Notes under the pieces: generated by a model | What the model was told of the DNA's origin: nothing | Databases searched by the model: none | Seen by the model: the letters and a program-made list of their open reading frames with translations, nothing else | In this document: positions 1 to 8,770 of the stretch, piece after piece | How positions within the stretch are numbered: the first letter of the stretch is position 1 | Layout: every line of letters starts with the position of its first letter | Position numbers and translations under genes: made by a program | Origin: Verrucomicrobiota bacterium | Lineage (GTDB): Bacteria > Verrucomicrobiota > Verrucomicrobiia > Limisphaerales > JAIPKD01 | Length of the DNA stretch: 43,524 nt | NCBI GenBank assembly: GCA_021733835.1 | Contig: JAIPKD010000023.1 | Location: 1-43,524 of the forward strand | Direction of reading: 5' to 3'

Positions 1-139
1 CGCGCGGGATATTATTAAATTGATAAAGATAATTAGAGATAAAGTCAAGTATAAAAAGGGAATAGAATTGAAGCTCGAGGTACAGGTTGTGGATGCGGCC
101 GGCGAGATGGAAGGGGTTGATTTCGAATACGGAGGTTGA
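1..139 (+). CDS. murB: UDP-N-acetylenolpyruvoylglucosamine reductase MurB, C-terminal end (partial)
   Basis: The reading frame is open from the window edge (codons in phase with base 2) to a TGA at 137-139, giving about 45 residues and no start. The end of the peptide has the form I-R-D-K-V..K-G-I-E-L-K-L-E-V-Q-V-V-D, which resembles the last helix and strand of MurB, where a helix precedes a G-[VI]-x-L-E-x-E-V segment. MurB is the FAD-dependent reductase that makes UDP-MurNAc in the cytoplasm. The position directly before ddl, with only 3 nt between stop and next ATG, matches the murB-ddl-ftsQ-ftsA-ftsZ order of division clusters. No catalytic residue lies in this fragment, so the call rests on the C-terminal pattern and on context. 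Confidence 0.75.
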   Translation, partial: ARDIIKLIKIIRDKVKYKKGIELKLEVQVVDAAGEMEGVDFEYGG

Positions 140-142
140 GTA

Positions 143-1069
143 ATGAGTGCGGGATTGACAGTGACAATAATGCAGGGCGGTAATTCGTCTGAGCGTGAAG
201 TGTCGCTGGCCTCGGGCGCCGCCGTGGCGAAGGCGTTGCGTGAATGCGGTTGCCGCGTGCACCAGGTTGATCCCTGTTATGACGAGTGGAGTATTCCTGA
301 GGGGACTGATTGTGTCTTTTTGGCGTTGCATGGGACTTACGGCGAAGACGGCATCGTCCAGGCGCGGCTTAGGGAGTTGGGGTTGGCTTATACGGGTAGT
401 GATCCGGAATCGAGTAGCATGGCTTTTGACAAGGTTTTGTCTAAGAAGAGGTTTATCGAGTGTGGTGTTCCGACCCTTCCATTTTCAGTCATCGAATCGG
501 TTGACGCGCCGATACCGCCGGATATGGGATTACCGTTGGTGATCAAGCCGGCCAGGCAGGGGTCGAGTGTGGGTGTTCATTTAGTTGATTCGGAATACGA
601 GTGGCGCGAGGCATTAGCGGACACGCTGCGGTATGATTCGGTTGCGTTGATCGAGCCGAAAATCGTGGGCCGTGAAATGACCGTAGCGGTGATGGACGGA
701 CGCGCATTGCCCGTTGTCGAGATTCGACCTAAGACCGGATCATATGATTATACTAATAAGTATACCAAGGGCGCCACCGATTATCTGTGTCCGGCGCCGA
801 TTGATGATGATATGACGGAACGTTTACAATCGATCGGGCTCAAGGCGAATAATGTTCTGGGATGCAGGGATTATTCCCGGGTGGACTTGATGTTGGGAAA
901 CGACGGACAAGCGTGGGTTCTGGAAGTCAACACATTGCCGGGTATGACGGAGACGAGTCTGTTGCCGAAGGCGGCCGCGGCGGCCGGTATGGATTATTGC
1001 GGACTGTGTATGAAGATGGTTGAGCTTGCCGTGAGCCGGAATAGGGTTCGATCCGGAGTTGCAGGTTAG
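143..1069 (+). CDS. ddl: D-alanine--D-alanine ligase
   Basis: This 308-residue ATP-grasp enzyme joins two D-Ala molecules for the peptidoglycan stem peptide. Visible motifs are the N-terminal G-G-x-S-x-E-R-E-V-S loop (residues 12-21), A-L-H-G-x-x-G-E-D-G near residue 61, the ATP-grasp strand I-K-P-A-R-Q-G-S-S-V-G-V near 133, and the metal and substrate segment E-V-N-T-L-P-G-M-T near 262. Length is normal for Ddl. An excellent ribosome-binding site (GGAGG at 131-135) lies 7 nt before the ATG. The gene sits 3 nt after murB, and its end overlaps a possible alternative TTG start of ftsQ, so co-translation with the division genes is likely. Confidence in function is very high. Confidence 0.97.
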   Translation: MSAGLTVTIMQGGNSSEREVSLASGAAVAKALRECGCRVHQVDPCYDEWSIPEGTDCVFLALHGTYGEDGIVQARLRELGLAYTGSDPESSSMAFDKVLSKKRFIECGVPTLPFSVIESVDAPIPPDMGLPLVIKPARQGSSVGVHLVDSEYEWREALADTLRYDSVALIEPKIVGREMTVAVMDGRALPVVEIRPKTGSYDYTNKYTKGATDYLCPAPIDDDMTERLQSIGLKANNVLGCRDYSRVDLMLGNDGQAWVLEVNTLPGMTETSLLPKAAAAAGMDYCGLCMKMVELAVSRNRVRSGVAG

Positions 1070-1082
1070 TACGAAGAGAACG

Positions 1083-2003
1083 ATGTGGTTTAAGAAAAAG
1101 AAGAATCGTAAACGTCGGCGTGATTCGAAGCTCGTTGAGCTGAAAATTCACGCAAAGGGCGCGCGTAAATTCGGCGTTCGACTCATGCTCAAGGCGCTTC
1201 TGATATCGCTGATGGTGTTGGGCGGCGGCGTGGCGATTTGGCATGCTGGTAAGTGGGCGCTCGATGAATTCGTGTATGAGAACGAAGCGTTCAGCATCAA
1301 TGAAATTGAAGTAGTGACCAACGGTGTAATCCCGAAAAAGCAGCTCTGCAGATGGGCGGGCGTCGAAAAGGGGGATAATCTGCTTGCGCTGGATTTAGGG
1401 CGTGTGCGACGGAACCTGGAATTAGTGCCTTTCATAAACTCGGTGGCCGTCGAACGTGTGCTGCCGCAGAAACTGGTAATCCGCGTTGGTGAACGCATAC
1501 CGGTGTTGAAAGTGCACGCATTGTATCGGCAGCCGGAGACAGGTGATTTCGGTATTTCCGTTTATTACATCGATAAAGATGGATTTGTAATGATGCCCCT
1601 GGAGGTGGGCGGTGGACGCCGCATCGCGCCGTTCAACCGGGATAATTTGCCCGTGTTGTACGGTGTGGGCGGCGGTCAGTTGCGTCCGGGTTCGAGGATT
1701 GAGATGCCGCGCGTGTACGGCGCCGTTAGGCTCCTGGCGATGTTTAGGAGTTCTTCGATGTCGGAGGGTGACTCGATCGCCAGGATAGACGTTTCCGAGC
1801 ATGGAGTCATACATGTAATAACCGCCAAAGGAAGCGAAATCGTATTTGGGTTGGAAAATATGGAACGTCAACTTTTGCGATGGCGCGCCGTTTACGAGGA
1901 AGGTATGAAGCGGGGTGAGCGGATAGGGATGCTCGATCTGTCGGTCGGGAATAATGTCCCCGTTACTTGGGCGGGATCGGGGCGGCTTTCCATGAATCAA
2001 TAG
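1083..2003 (+). CDS. ftsQ: Cell division protein FtsQ (POTRA domain)
   Basis: This is a bitopic inner-membrane divisome protein of about 306 residues. A very basic cytoplasmic tail (K/R-rich, first 25 residues) precedes one membrane span (about residues 38-58). A periplasmic POTRA-like domain follows, starting at F-S-I-N-E-I-E-V and containing G-D-N-L-L-A-L-D-L and the P-F-I-N-S-V-A-V-E-R-x-L-P segment typical of FtsQ/DivIB. The remainder forms the beta domain. I chose the ATG at 1083. A TTG at 1059 in the same frame would add 8 residues and overlap ddl, but its GGAG touches the start codon with no spacing. Position between ddl and ftsA supports the call. Confidence 0.92.
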   Translation: MWFKKKKNRKRRRDSKLVELKIHAKGARKFGVRLMLKALLISLMVLGGGVAIWHAGKWALDEFVYENEAFSINEIEVVTNGVIPKKQLCRWAGVEKGDNLLALDLGRVRRNLELVPFINSVAVERVLPQKLVIRVGERIPVLKVHALYRQPETGDFGISVYYIDKDGFVMMPLEVGGGRRIAPFNRDNLPVLYGVGGGQLRPGSRIEMPRVYGAVRLLAMFRSSSMSEGDSIARIDVSEHGVIHVITAKGSEIVFGLENMERQLLRWRAVYEEGMKRGERIGMLDLSVGNNVPVTWAGSGRLSMNQ

Positions 2004-2029
2004 GTTTAGAATAAAATATTTGAATTGTT

Positions 2030-3274
2030 ATGTTCGAATCCAAACAGGATATTGTCGGATTAGAGATAGGCACGTCTAAGATTTGCGCTGTTGTAGGCCG
2101 GTTGAATGCGGAGGGCGCATTGAATATCGTGGGGATAGGTCAATCCACATCAAGCGGTGTCCGTAAGGGCGAGGTGGTAGACCTGGAGCTTGTGGAGAGG
2201 GATGTGCGTCTGGCTATTTCCGAAGCGGAACGGATGTCCGACACGGAAGTGCGCAGTGTCTACCTGGGTGTGTCGGGCAATCATATCAATGGATTCAACA
2301 ATCGCGGCGTCCACACAATTGTATCGGCGGACAGACAGATAACAGGTGAGGATATGGATGACGTTGTCAAGAACGCGAAGGCGATCAACCTATCGGCGGA
2401 TGATCACCTGATACACGCGATACGGCAGCACTACTCGGTGGACGGTCAGGAGGGCATACCGAATCCCGACGGAATGATGGGCACGCGGCTGGAGGTCGAC
2501 ATACACGTGGTTCACGGGCGGAAGAACCAATTGAGGAACGCGGTCAACGTAGTTCGCAACCTACAATTGGATGTGGAAAGTATCGCGTTCAACGGCTTGG
2601 CCTCGGCGCTTGCGTTATTGAGTTATGAGCAGAAGGAGTTGGGTACGGTTGTTCTTGATATAGGTGCGGGTACGGTGGATTACGTAGTTTACGCCAACGG
2701 TGCGGTGAAACACACGGGTGTCCTCGGCGTGGGGGGAGACCATGTTTCAAACGACCTGGCGATCGGATTAAAGATGCCTTTAGGCCAGGCGGAGAAATTG
2801 AAGGTTACCCACGGCAGTGCGTATCCCGGAGAAGGTGATAATGAACGCAAGACCACTCTGCCCGGCACGCCGGGATTGCCGCCGAGGACGGTCAATATCG
2901 GCAAGCTCAAACAGATCATGAATCTGCGTTTGGAGGAGACGTTTCAAATCATTGCGCAGCAGCTTAACGATGAAGGGGTTTTGGATTATCTGCGGGCGGG
3001 TGTGGTTATAAGCGGCGGTTCTTCACGCATACCCCGGATCAAGGATATGGTGGAGCGTATTTTTCAGATGCCGGTGATAAAGGCCGTGCCGCAGTCATTG
3101 GGCGGTGCGAGCTCGGTACTTATGCAACCGGAGTTTTCGACGGGGATAGGCCTGGTGCGGTTCGGCGCTCAGCAGAGGCGGCGGCGCGGATACGAGGGCG
3201 TTGCAATAGGGCGTTCATTGAAAAACAAGATTCTAGGCTTGTTACGAGGGGATTCCGGAAGATCTGTTGCTTGA
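2030..3274 (+). CDS. ftsA: Cell division protein FtsA
   Basis: FtsA is the actin-like ATPase that ties FtsZ filaments to the membrane and recruits later division proteins. The 414 residues show the actin-fold phosphate-1 motif G-L-E-I-G-T-S-K-I near the N-terminus, the SHS2/1C insertion around residues 85-165, phosphate-2 V-L-D-I-G-A-G-T-V-D-Y near 208, and the adenosine loop V-I-S-G-G-S-S-R-I near 327. The C-terminus carries a short amphipathic stretch, S-L-K-N-K-I-L-G-L-L-R-G, fitting the usual membrane-targeting helix, after an Arg-rich linker. The 26 nt before the ATG are AT-rich with no clear Shine-Dalgarno sequence. ftsZ follows directly. Confidence 0.96.
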   Translation: MFESKQDIVGLEIGTSKICAVVGRLNAEGALNIVGIGQSTSSGVRKGEVVDLELVERDVRLAISEAERMSDTEVRSVYLGVSGNHINGFNNRGVHTIVSADRQITGEDMDDVVKNAKAINLSADDHLIHAIRQHYSVDGQEGIPNPDGMMGTRLEVDIHVVHGRKNQLRNAVNVVRNLQLDVESIAFNGLASALALLSYEQKELGTVVLDIGAGTVDYVVYANGAVKHTGVLGVGGDHVSNDLAIGLKMPLGQAEKLKVTHGSAYPGEGDNERKTTLPGTPGLPPRTVNIGKLKQIMNLRLEETFQIIAQQLNDEGVLDYLRAGVVISGGSSRIPRIKDMVERIFQMPVIKAVPQSLGGASSVLMQPEFSTGIGLVRFGAQQRRRRGYEGVAIGRSLKNKILGLLRGDSGRSVA

Positions 3275-3311
3275 ACGCGCTTTACTGAAAATTTTAATAT
3301 TATTGACTAAT

Positions 3312-4646
3312 ATGAGCTTTGATAATCAAGAAAATTCTAAGGAAAAATTGGGCGCCGGCAGGGCTAAGATGCGTGTATTCGGTGTCGGCGGCGCCGGGTG
3401 CAATATTGTCGATTCCCTCGCTCGTATCGGACTGACGGGTGTAGAATTTTACGCTGTTAACACGGACGCATGTGCGCTGGAGGAATGTAATGTACCGAAC
3501 AAAGTACTCCTTGCCTCAAGGGTGCGCCGTGGATTGGGCGCCGGCGGCGAGCCTGAGCTGGGCTGGGCGGCCGCCGAAAAGGACTCCGCCGAACTTAAAA
3601 AGTTGTTTGAAGGAATCGATGTCGCCGTGATATCCGCCGGTCTCGGAGGAGGTACGGGTACCGGCGCCGCGCCGGTGTTGGCCAGGCTTGCGAAGGAATC
3701 CGGTGCGCTTGCGCTGTGTATCGCCGTGCTGCCTTTCGATTGTGAGGGGGCAAGACGTCAGCGTCAGGCGATTATGGGACTCCAACAGTTGAAGCTCGTT
3801 TCGGACGGCGTGATTTGTCTGAAAAACCAAAGGCTTGTATCGGTTGTAGACGAGAACACGACTCTAGCGGCGACATTCGATGTATCGAACAAATGGATCG
3901 CGGAGTGTGCGTACGGTGTGTGGAGACTCTTGACCAGGAACGGTTTGATGAATGTCGATTTCGGCGACCTATATACCGTGCTTCAAGGGCGTAACACCGA
4001 GAGTTTTTTCAGTTTTGCCGAGACGCACGGCCCGAATAGGGCTGAGGAAATCGGCGAACGCCTCCTGAAGAATCCGCTTGTCGAAAATGGAGGGCTTTTT
4101 AACGATGCAGAACACGCCTTGGTAAGTATAGCGGGTGGACAAGGTATGACGCTGCTCGAGGTCAGGCGGACGGTAGAGAGTATTCAGGCAGTTGCGCCGA
4201 ACGCTAATATTAAAGTGGGCGCCGCGATTGATAAGGATTTAAGTGACGGACTGGAAGTGACGGTTATCGCGTCTAGAAGATCGGCGGCGCCGGCAAATGA
4301 AAACGCGACGCCGCAGACGCAGGAGGAAATGGATAAGCCGGACGGCTTTTACTCCGCGCCCGAGTCGTTTGACCCGGAATTACTTTCCCGGCAGACAACG
4401 AACCGCCCCCGCCCGCGTGTGCTTCCGCCGCCGCCCGAACTCAGTGAAGATCGGCTTAATGAATTTGCGCAGCCTAAACAGCATTCCCGCCTTCTCGGGA
4501 GATCACAGAAGCAGCGTACGCATCAGGGACAATTACCCCTTGAGATAGTGTCGAAGGGTAGGTTCGAAAAAAGTGAACCGACGATATTCCGCGGTGAAGA
4601 CCTGGATTTGCCGACGTATATACGGAAGGGCGCTTTATTCAACTAG
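3312..4646 (+). CDS. ftsZ: Cell division protein FtsZ (divergent)
   Basis: This tubulin-like GTPase forms the Z ring. From ATG 3312 it has 444 residues: nucleotide loop G-V-G-G-A-G-C-N (25-31), R-G-L-G-A-G-G-E-P (73-81), the tubulin signature G-G-G-T-G-T-G-A-A-P (112-121), P-F-x-x-E-G (141-146), T7 loop N-V-D-F-G-D (214-219), and a Pro/Gln-rich linker from about 330. A C-terminal anchor peptide, D-L-D-L-P-T-Y-I-R-K, matches the FtsA-binding tail. Catalytic T7 aspartates are kept, but N-D of the T6 loop is N-Q (172-173) and the following helix has N-K in place of N-D. A TTG at 3267 would add 15 residues and overlap ftsA; the ATG gives the usual short N-terminus. Confidence 0.94.
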   Translation: MSFDNQENSKEKLGAGRAKMRVFGVGGAGCNIVDSLARIGLTGVEFYAVNTDACALEECNVPNKVLLASRVRRGLGAGGEPELGWAAAEKDSAELKKLFEGIDVAVISAGLGGGTGTGAAPVLARLAKESGALALCIAVLPFDCEGARRQRQAIMGLQQLKLVSDGVICLKNQRLVSVVDENTTLAATFDVSNKWIAECAYGVWRLLTRNGLMNVDFGDLYTVLQGRNTESFFSFAETHGPNRAEEIGERLLKNPLVENGGLFNDAEHALVSIAGGQGMTLLEVRRTVESIQAVAPNANIKVGAAIDKDLSDGLEVTVIASRRSAAPANENATPQTQEEMDKPDGFYSAPESFDPELLSRQTTNRPRPRVLPPPPELSEDRLNEFAQPKQHSRLLGRSQKQRTHQGQLPLEIVSKGRFEKSEPTIFRGEDLDLPTYIRKGALFN

Positions 4647-4740
4647 TCCAAGACGCACATTCTGCTTAAGAACGTTCATGAACCTGTCGATAATTTAACG
4701 GGTGGAATGTAGGTCGGGACTATTGAACGAAACTTAGAGA

Positions 4741-6342
4741 ATGGGTATGGATAAGTTGAATGCATCCCAAGCCGCGGGCGCGTTGAAGTATTTCTATTCA
4801 TTGCTTGAAACGAATCCGGAGAATCCGGAGGTGTTGAACGCGATCGGGCTTCTGATGTTCGAGACAGGCGAGAAGAAGGCGGCGCTTGGTTTTATTACAC
4901 GGGCGATTGAGTTGGATTCGGATGTTCCGGAGTTCTTCAATAACCGCGGGATCATATGCCGATCCATGCAAATGTATGGAGAAGCGATATGGAGTTATAA
5001 TGAGGCGTTGAGACGGCGTCCGGATTTTGCGGATGCCTTGTTTAATTTGGGAAATGTGATGAAGGACATCGGGCGGCCGCGATCGGCTGCGGTATGCTAC
5101 GAGAAGTCCATTGCAATTAAAGGTGAGAGTACCGATGCACTGTTCAATCTCGGCGTATGCCTTCATGAGCTGGGACGACTCGACGCAGCGGAGCGGGCGT
5201 ATGCGGCGGCGCTCAAGATCGAGCCGGGGTGGTCGGCATTGTTGAATAATTCTGCGATGGTATTGCTGGACACTGGGCGCTACGACGAGGCGCGTGTGCG
5301 TCTGGAGAAGGCATTACAAGCGGCGCCGTCCAATTCAAGGGCACGGTTTAATCTGGGCGTATTGAATCTGTTGTACGGTGATATGAAATCGGGATGGGCG
5401 GGCTATGAAGCGCGGCGGTACCTGCCGGAGTTCGCGCCGTGGAGGTATGCGTTTGATGAACCGCAATGGCGTGGTGAGGAGGATCGGAAGTCTGTCCTTC
5501 TCATACGCGGGGAGCAGGGATTTGGGGATATGCTCCAGTTTTTTCGGTTCGTCCATACGGCGGCGGAGCGCGTCGGCAAGGTGATAGTGGAGTGCAGGTC
5601 TGAGTTGGTTGAGCTATTTTCTGCGGCAAGGGCGGACTGTGATGTAGTGCCGATCGGCGCCGATCTACCGCCGTACGATTGTTCGCTACCGATGATGAGC
5701 CTGCCGCATGTGCTGGGGATTGATATGGACGCCGTTTCGGATAATGTGCCGTACCTCGGCGTATCATCGTCGCGTTGTGCGGGATTTTCGATTTCTGACA
5801 TTCCGGGGCGGTTGAAGGTGGGGCTTGCATGGAAAGGGAACCGCGGTCAGCGGCACAGGGATAACCGGTCGATACCGTTAGCCGAGCTTTCGGTGTTGTT
5901 CGATAACACGGAAGTCGAGTTTTACAGTCTTCAGCCGGGCGGATCGGCGGATGAGTGTGAGGAAGAGCTCCGGCGTTATTCGATATATGATGCGGGTACG
6001 GGCTTTCGGGATTTTGCAGATACAGCGGAGGCGATTCGGAAGATGGACTTGGTTATCTCGGTGGATACAGCTGTTGCGCATCTGGTCGGCGCAATGGGTA
6101 AGCCGGTTTGGGTCATGCTCCCGTTCCCGGCGGACTGGCGTTGGCTCCTCGATCGCGAAGATTCGCCGTGGTACCCCACCGCGCGGTTATTTAGACAGAG
6201 TCGTACGGGCGATTGGGCGCCTGTGGTTGCCGAGGTCAACGACGCTTTAAAGGGCAAATTGTCCGATATGAGAATGCATTCACGCCGTCTTCATCCGCCG
6301 GCGCGGATTATGGAAAAGCCTGTAATGTCGACACTCAATTAA
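4741..6342 (+). CDS. TPR-repeat protein with C-terminal GT9/heptosyltransferase-like domain
   Basis: The 533-residue protein has two parts. Residues 1 to about 220 hold roughly six tetratricopeptide repeats with the usual A-L-F-N-L-G / A-x-x-x-Y-x-x-A-L spacing. Residues from about 250 form a glycosyltransferase-B-like region with L-L-I-R-G-E-Q-G-F-G-D near 254, V-G-L-A-W-K-G-N near 360, and V-I-S-V-D-T-A-V-A-H-L-V-G-A-M-G-K-P-V-W-V near 443. The last is the nucleotide-sugar-site pattern of heptosyltransferases and related TPR transferases. A role in glycosylating a lipid or protein is likely, but the substrate cannot be told. The gmhA-like gene downstream would fit a heptose-related pathway. 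The start ATG 4741 has only a weak AG-rich leader. Confidence 0.75.
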   Translation: MGMDKLNASQAAGALKYFYSLLETNPENPEVLNAIGLLMFETGEKKAALGFITRAIELDSDVPEFFNNRGIICRSMQMYGEAIWSYNEALRRRPDFADALFNLGNVMKDIGRPRSAAVCYEKSIAIKGESTDALFNLGVCLHELGRLDAAERAYAAALKIEPGWSALLNNSAMVLLDTGRYDEARVRLEKALQAAPSNSRARFNLGVLNLLYGDMKSGWAGYEARRYLPEFAPWRYAFDEPQWRGEEDRKSVLLIRGEQGFGDMLQFFRFVHTAAERVGKVIVECRSELVELFSAARADCDVVPIGADLPPYDCSLPMMSLPHVLGIDMDAVSDNVPYLGVSSSRCAGFSISDIPGRLKVGLAWKGNRGQRHRDNRSIPLAELSVLFDNTEVEFYSLQPGGSADECEEELRRYSIYDAGTGFRDFADTAEAIRKMDLVISVDTAVAHLVGAMGKPVWVMLPFPADWRWLLDREDSPWYPTARLFRQSRTGDWAPVVAEVNDALKGKLSDMRMHSRRLHPPARIMEKPVMSTLN

Positions 6343-6588
6343 AGGTGGGAATCGCATGGGGGCGAGCGGTCGGCAGTATAGAAACGATGCTCGGTCTTCA
6401 GAAGGAATTGCAGCCGGAAGATGCGTTATGGTTGTCCGAGCACGACGCATCAACGCGGCGAGCTGTTTTTCCAATTTTCTCGATATGGCCTTATGTTTGA
6501 AGAAACCGGCCTTGGTTATAAATACGGCGCATGGCACCGGTGAAATTATCACTTTAAATTCCGCGTTTTTAAATTATCTTCAAAGCAA
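6343..6588. other. Intergenic stretch with unassigned short reading frames
   Basis: No gene can be called with confidence here. An AAGGTGGG stands six bases before an ATG at 6356 that opens a 78-codon frame ending at 6592 and overlapping the next gene by ATGA. That is good translation-start geometry, but the peptide resembles nothing I know. A second frame (through 6500) reads more like protein, with alternating hydrophobic segments ending in F-P-I-F-S-I-W-P-Y-V, and a third continues after 6493 with F-E-E-T-G-L-G-Y-K-Y-G. This could be a frameshifted gene remnant or simple non-coding DNA. The last 50 bases are AT-rich. Confidence 0.35.
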
Positions 6589-7158
6589 ATGAGGAACTGG
6601 ATTAATAATTACCTGGACGAACAGAAGGCGACTCTTGATCTGATACGCCCCGAGGATATGGAGGGATTAATAAGGGTATTCGCCGAGACCTTCAAGAACG
6701 ATAAACAAGTCTTTGTGCTCGGCAACGGGGGTAGCGCGGCGAACTCGTCGCATTTCGTAACGGATTTCGCCAAGGGCGCATCCGATGCCGTGGGCACGCG
6801 TAGTCGGTGTCTGACCCTGAACGATAATATCAGCTGGCTGACGGCGCTCGGCAATGATTATGCGTATGAAGACGTGTTCGTCCGACAACTGATGAACTAC
6901 GCGCGTCCAGGAGACGTGGCGATGGCGCTTAGCGTGAGCGGTAATTCGCCTAACGTGGTGAAGGCCATGCAATGGGCCGCCGATAACGGGCTGGTGACGA
7001 TAGGATTGGTAGGCGCCAAACGCGGGAAATTGGCCGATATCGCCGAGCACGTGATTGAAATCAAGTCCGATCATTACGGGCGGGTCGAGGACGCGCAGAT
7101 GACAGTCTGCCACATAATTTGCTATGCGTTCATGGAGAATCCGGCCTGGGCGAAATAG
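6589..7158 (+). CDS. gmhA: SIS-domain sugar-phosphate isomerase, GmhA-like
   Basis: This 189-residue SIS-domain protein is of the phosphoheptose isomerase type, which converts sedoheptulose 7-phosphate to D-glycero-D-manno-heptose 7-phosphate in the cytoplasm for LPS or glycoprotein heptose. It shows V-L-G-N-G-G-S-A-A-N-S-S-H-F (43-56), the second sugar-phosphate loop S-V-S-G-N-S-P-N-V near 120, and a C-terminal helix with Q-M-T-V-C-H-I-I-C-Y carrying the expected His. Where E. coli GmhA has Glu after the H-F pair, this protein has T-D, as many GmhA-like relatives do, so another ketose phosphate is possible. Position after a heptosyltransferase-like gene supports heptose metabolism. The ATG is part of an ATGA overlapping the end of a doubtful upstream frame. 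Confidence 0.82.
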   Translation: MRNWINNYLDEQKATLDLIRPEDMEGLIRVFAETFKNDKQVFVLGNGGSAANSSHFVTDFAKGASDAVGTRSRCLTLNDNISWLTALGNDYAYEDVFVRQLMNYARPGDVAMALSVSGNSPNVVKAMQWAADNGLVTIGLVGAKRGKLADIAEHVIEIKSDHYGRVEDAQMTVCHIICYAFMENPAWAK

Positions 7159-7185
7159 TGATCGGGAAACAAACACCTATACGGG

Positions 7186-8769
7186 ATGCCGAATACGGAT
7201 CGCATTCGTGAGAAGCTGCATGATGTACCGCATAAACCGGGTGTTTACATCATGCGCGACAGGTTCGGCAAGGTCATATACGTCGGCAAGGCGCGTGACC
7301 TGCGGCGGCGTGTGGGGCAGTACTTCCAGCCTTCACGGCGCCGGGGGTGGGACATAAAATTCAATGCCCTCGTCGATGCGATCCACGATTTCGATGTATA
7401 CACGGTTAAGAGCGAGCCGGAGGCGCTGCTGCTGGAGGGGCGTTTAATAAAGGATTACAAACCCCGGTACAATATCAGCTTTCGCGACGACAAGCGGTTC
7501 CTCCTGATCAAGGTGAATCTCAACGATAAGATTCCCAGGTTCGCGCTTACCCGGATTCGGCAAGACGACGGCGCGCGCTATTTCGGGCCGTTCCCGAGCT
7601 CCGTTGCCGTTAGGAGGACGATGACGATTCTGCGCAGCGAGTTTAAGGTGCGGAGTTGCCGCGCGCTGGTGCCGGGCGAGTCGGATTACAAGCATTGCCT
7701 TTATGCGCATCTCGAACATTGTACGGCGCCGTGCGTTGGGAAGGTGACAAGAGATGAATACCTGCGGCAGATTACCGACGCCTGCGAATTCTTATCGGGC
7801 AAGTGCAGCGAGATGGAGAACGAGTTCGAAGAAGAAATGAAAAAGGCGGCGGAGGAATTGAAGTTTGAAAAGGCGGCCAGGCTCCGCGACGCGCTCGATG
7901 CGCTCCGGCATACTACACGACGAACACAAAGATACTTCCGGATCCCCGGGGATCTGCCGGTCTCACTCGAACCGGAAAGGGGATTGACCGAATTGGCGGA
8001 GGCCTTGGGTTTGGCGTCCGTGCCTCGGAAAATCGAAGGCTTCGACATATCGAATATCAGCGGTACGTTTGTGGTGGCCTCCATGGTTAGTTTTAAGGAT
8101 GGAATACCGGATAAATCAAACTACCGGCGGTACAACATTAAATCCGTTGTGGGCCAGAACGACTTCGAGTGCATGGCGGAGGTGGTTAGACGAAGGTATA
8201 CTCGAGTGCTTGCCGAGATGGATGCTGCTGGATGCGATAATCCACCGGCCGGTTTACGTTCCGGACAGGTTCATGATAAGGCGGATAATGGTGCGCGGTC
8301 GTCGAGGCTCCCGGACTTGATCCTTATCGACGGCGGAATTCCACAGCTCAACGCCGCCTACTTAGAGCTCGAGAAGTTGGGGATAAGCCATATACCGGTG
8401 ATCAGTATCGCGAAGAAACTGGAGGAGGTTTTCATGCCCGGTTGCGAGCAGCCGTTGCGTCTGCCTCGCGACAACAAGGCGCTGTTGCTGCTCCAGCATG
8501 TACGCGATGAATCCCATAGGTTCGCTCACGCATACAATGCGAAGCTCCGGATGAAAAAGATTTCCGAGAGTATCTTGGATGAGTTCCCGGGTATCGGACA
8601 AAAACGTAAGCAGATGCTTCTGAACAGATTCGGATCGATCAGGAAACTGCGGAACGCGTCGGTGGAGGAAATAAGCCGGATTCCGGGTTTCGGCCGCAAA
8701 TTCGCGGAGGCCTTGGTTGGTTTTCTGTCGACCCGTGCCGCCGCGTCGAAACCTAGAGGGGGGGAGTAG
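7186..8769 (+). CDS. uvrC: Excinuclease ABC subunit C (UvrC)
   Basis: UvrC makes both incisions in nucleotide excision repair with UvrA/UvrB. The 527 residues contain the GIY-YIG nuclease (G-V-Y-I-M-R and V-I-Y-V-G-K-A-R-D-L, residues 18-40), a UVR motif for UvrB contact (L-K-F-E-K-A-A-R-L-R-D, about 224-235), the RNase H-like 3' nuclease core starting at G-F-D-I-S-N-I-S-G near 285, L-I-L-I-D-G-G near 383, R-D-E-S-H-R-F-A-H near 443, and tandem helix-hairpin-helix motifs (F-P-G-I-G-Q-K-R, I-P-G-F-G-R-K). It is shorter than the roughly 600 residues common in the family. Two usually conserved spots vary: F-D-I-S-H is F-D-I-S-N, and D-G-G-K-G-Q is D-G-G-I-P-Q. The GIY-YIG and HhH parts appear intact. 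Confidence 0.93.
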   Translation: MPNTDRIREKLHDVPHKPGVYIMRDRFGKVIYVGKARDLRRRVGQYFQPSRRRGWDIKFNALVDAIHDFDVYTVKSEPEALLLEGRLIKDYKPRYNISFRDDKRFLLIKVNLNDKIPRFALTRIRQDDGARYFGPFPSSVAVRRTMTILRSEFKVRSCRALVPGESDYKHCLYAHLEHCTAPCVGKVTRDEYLRQITDACEFLSGKCSEMENEFEEEMKKAAEELKFEKAARLRDALDALRHTTRRTQRYFRIPGDLPVSLEPERGLTELAEALGLASVPRKIEGFDISNISGTFVVASMVSFKDGIPDKSNYRRYNIKSVVGQNDFECMAEVVRRRYTRVLAEMDAAGCDNPPAGLRSGQVHDKADNGARSSRLPDLILIDGGIPQLNAAYLELEKLGISHIPVISIAKKLEEVFMPGCEQPLRLPRDNKALLLLQHVRDESHRFAHAYNAKLRMKKISESILDEFPGIGQKRKQMLLNRFGSIRKLRNASVEEISRIPGFGRKFAEALVGFLSTRAAASKPRGGE

Positions 8770-8770
8770 G

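Noticed and set aside
4674-4683. 10-bp palindrome GTTCATGAAC between ftsZ and the TPR gene
   Set aside because: Too short and unsupported by a second copy or promoter context to claim as a site.
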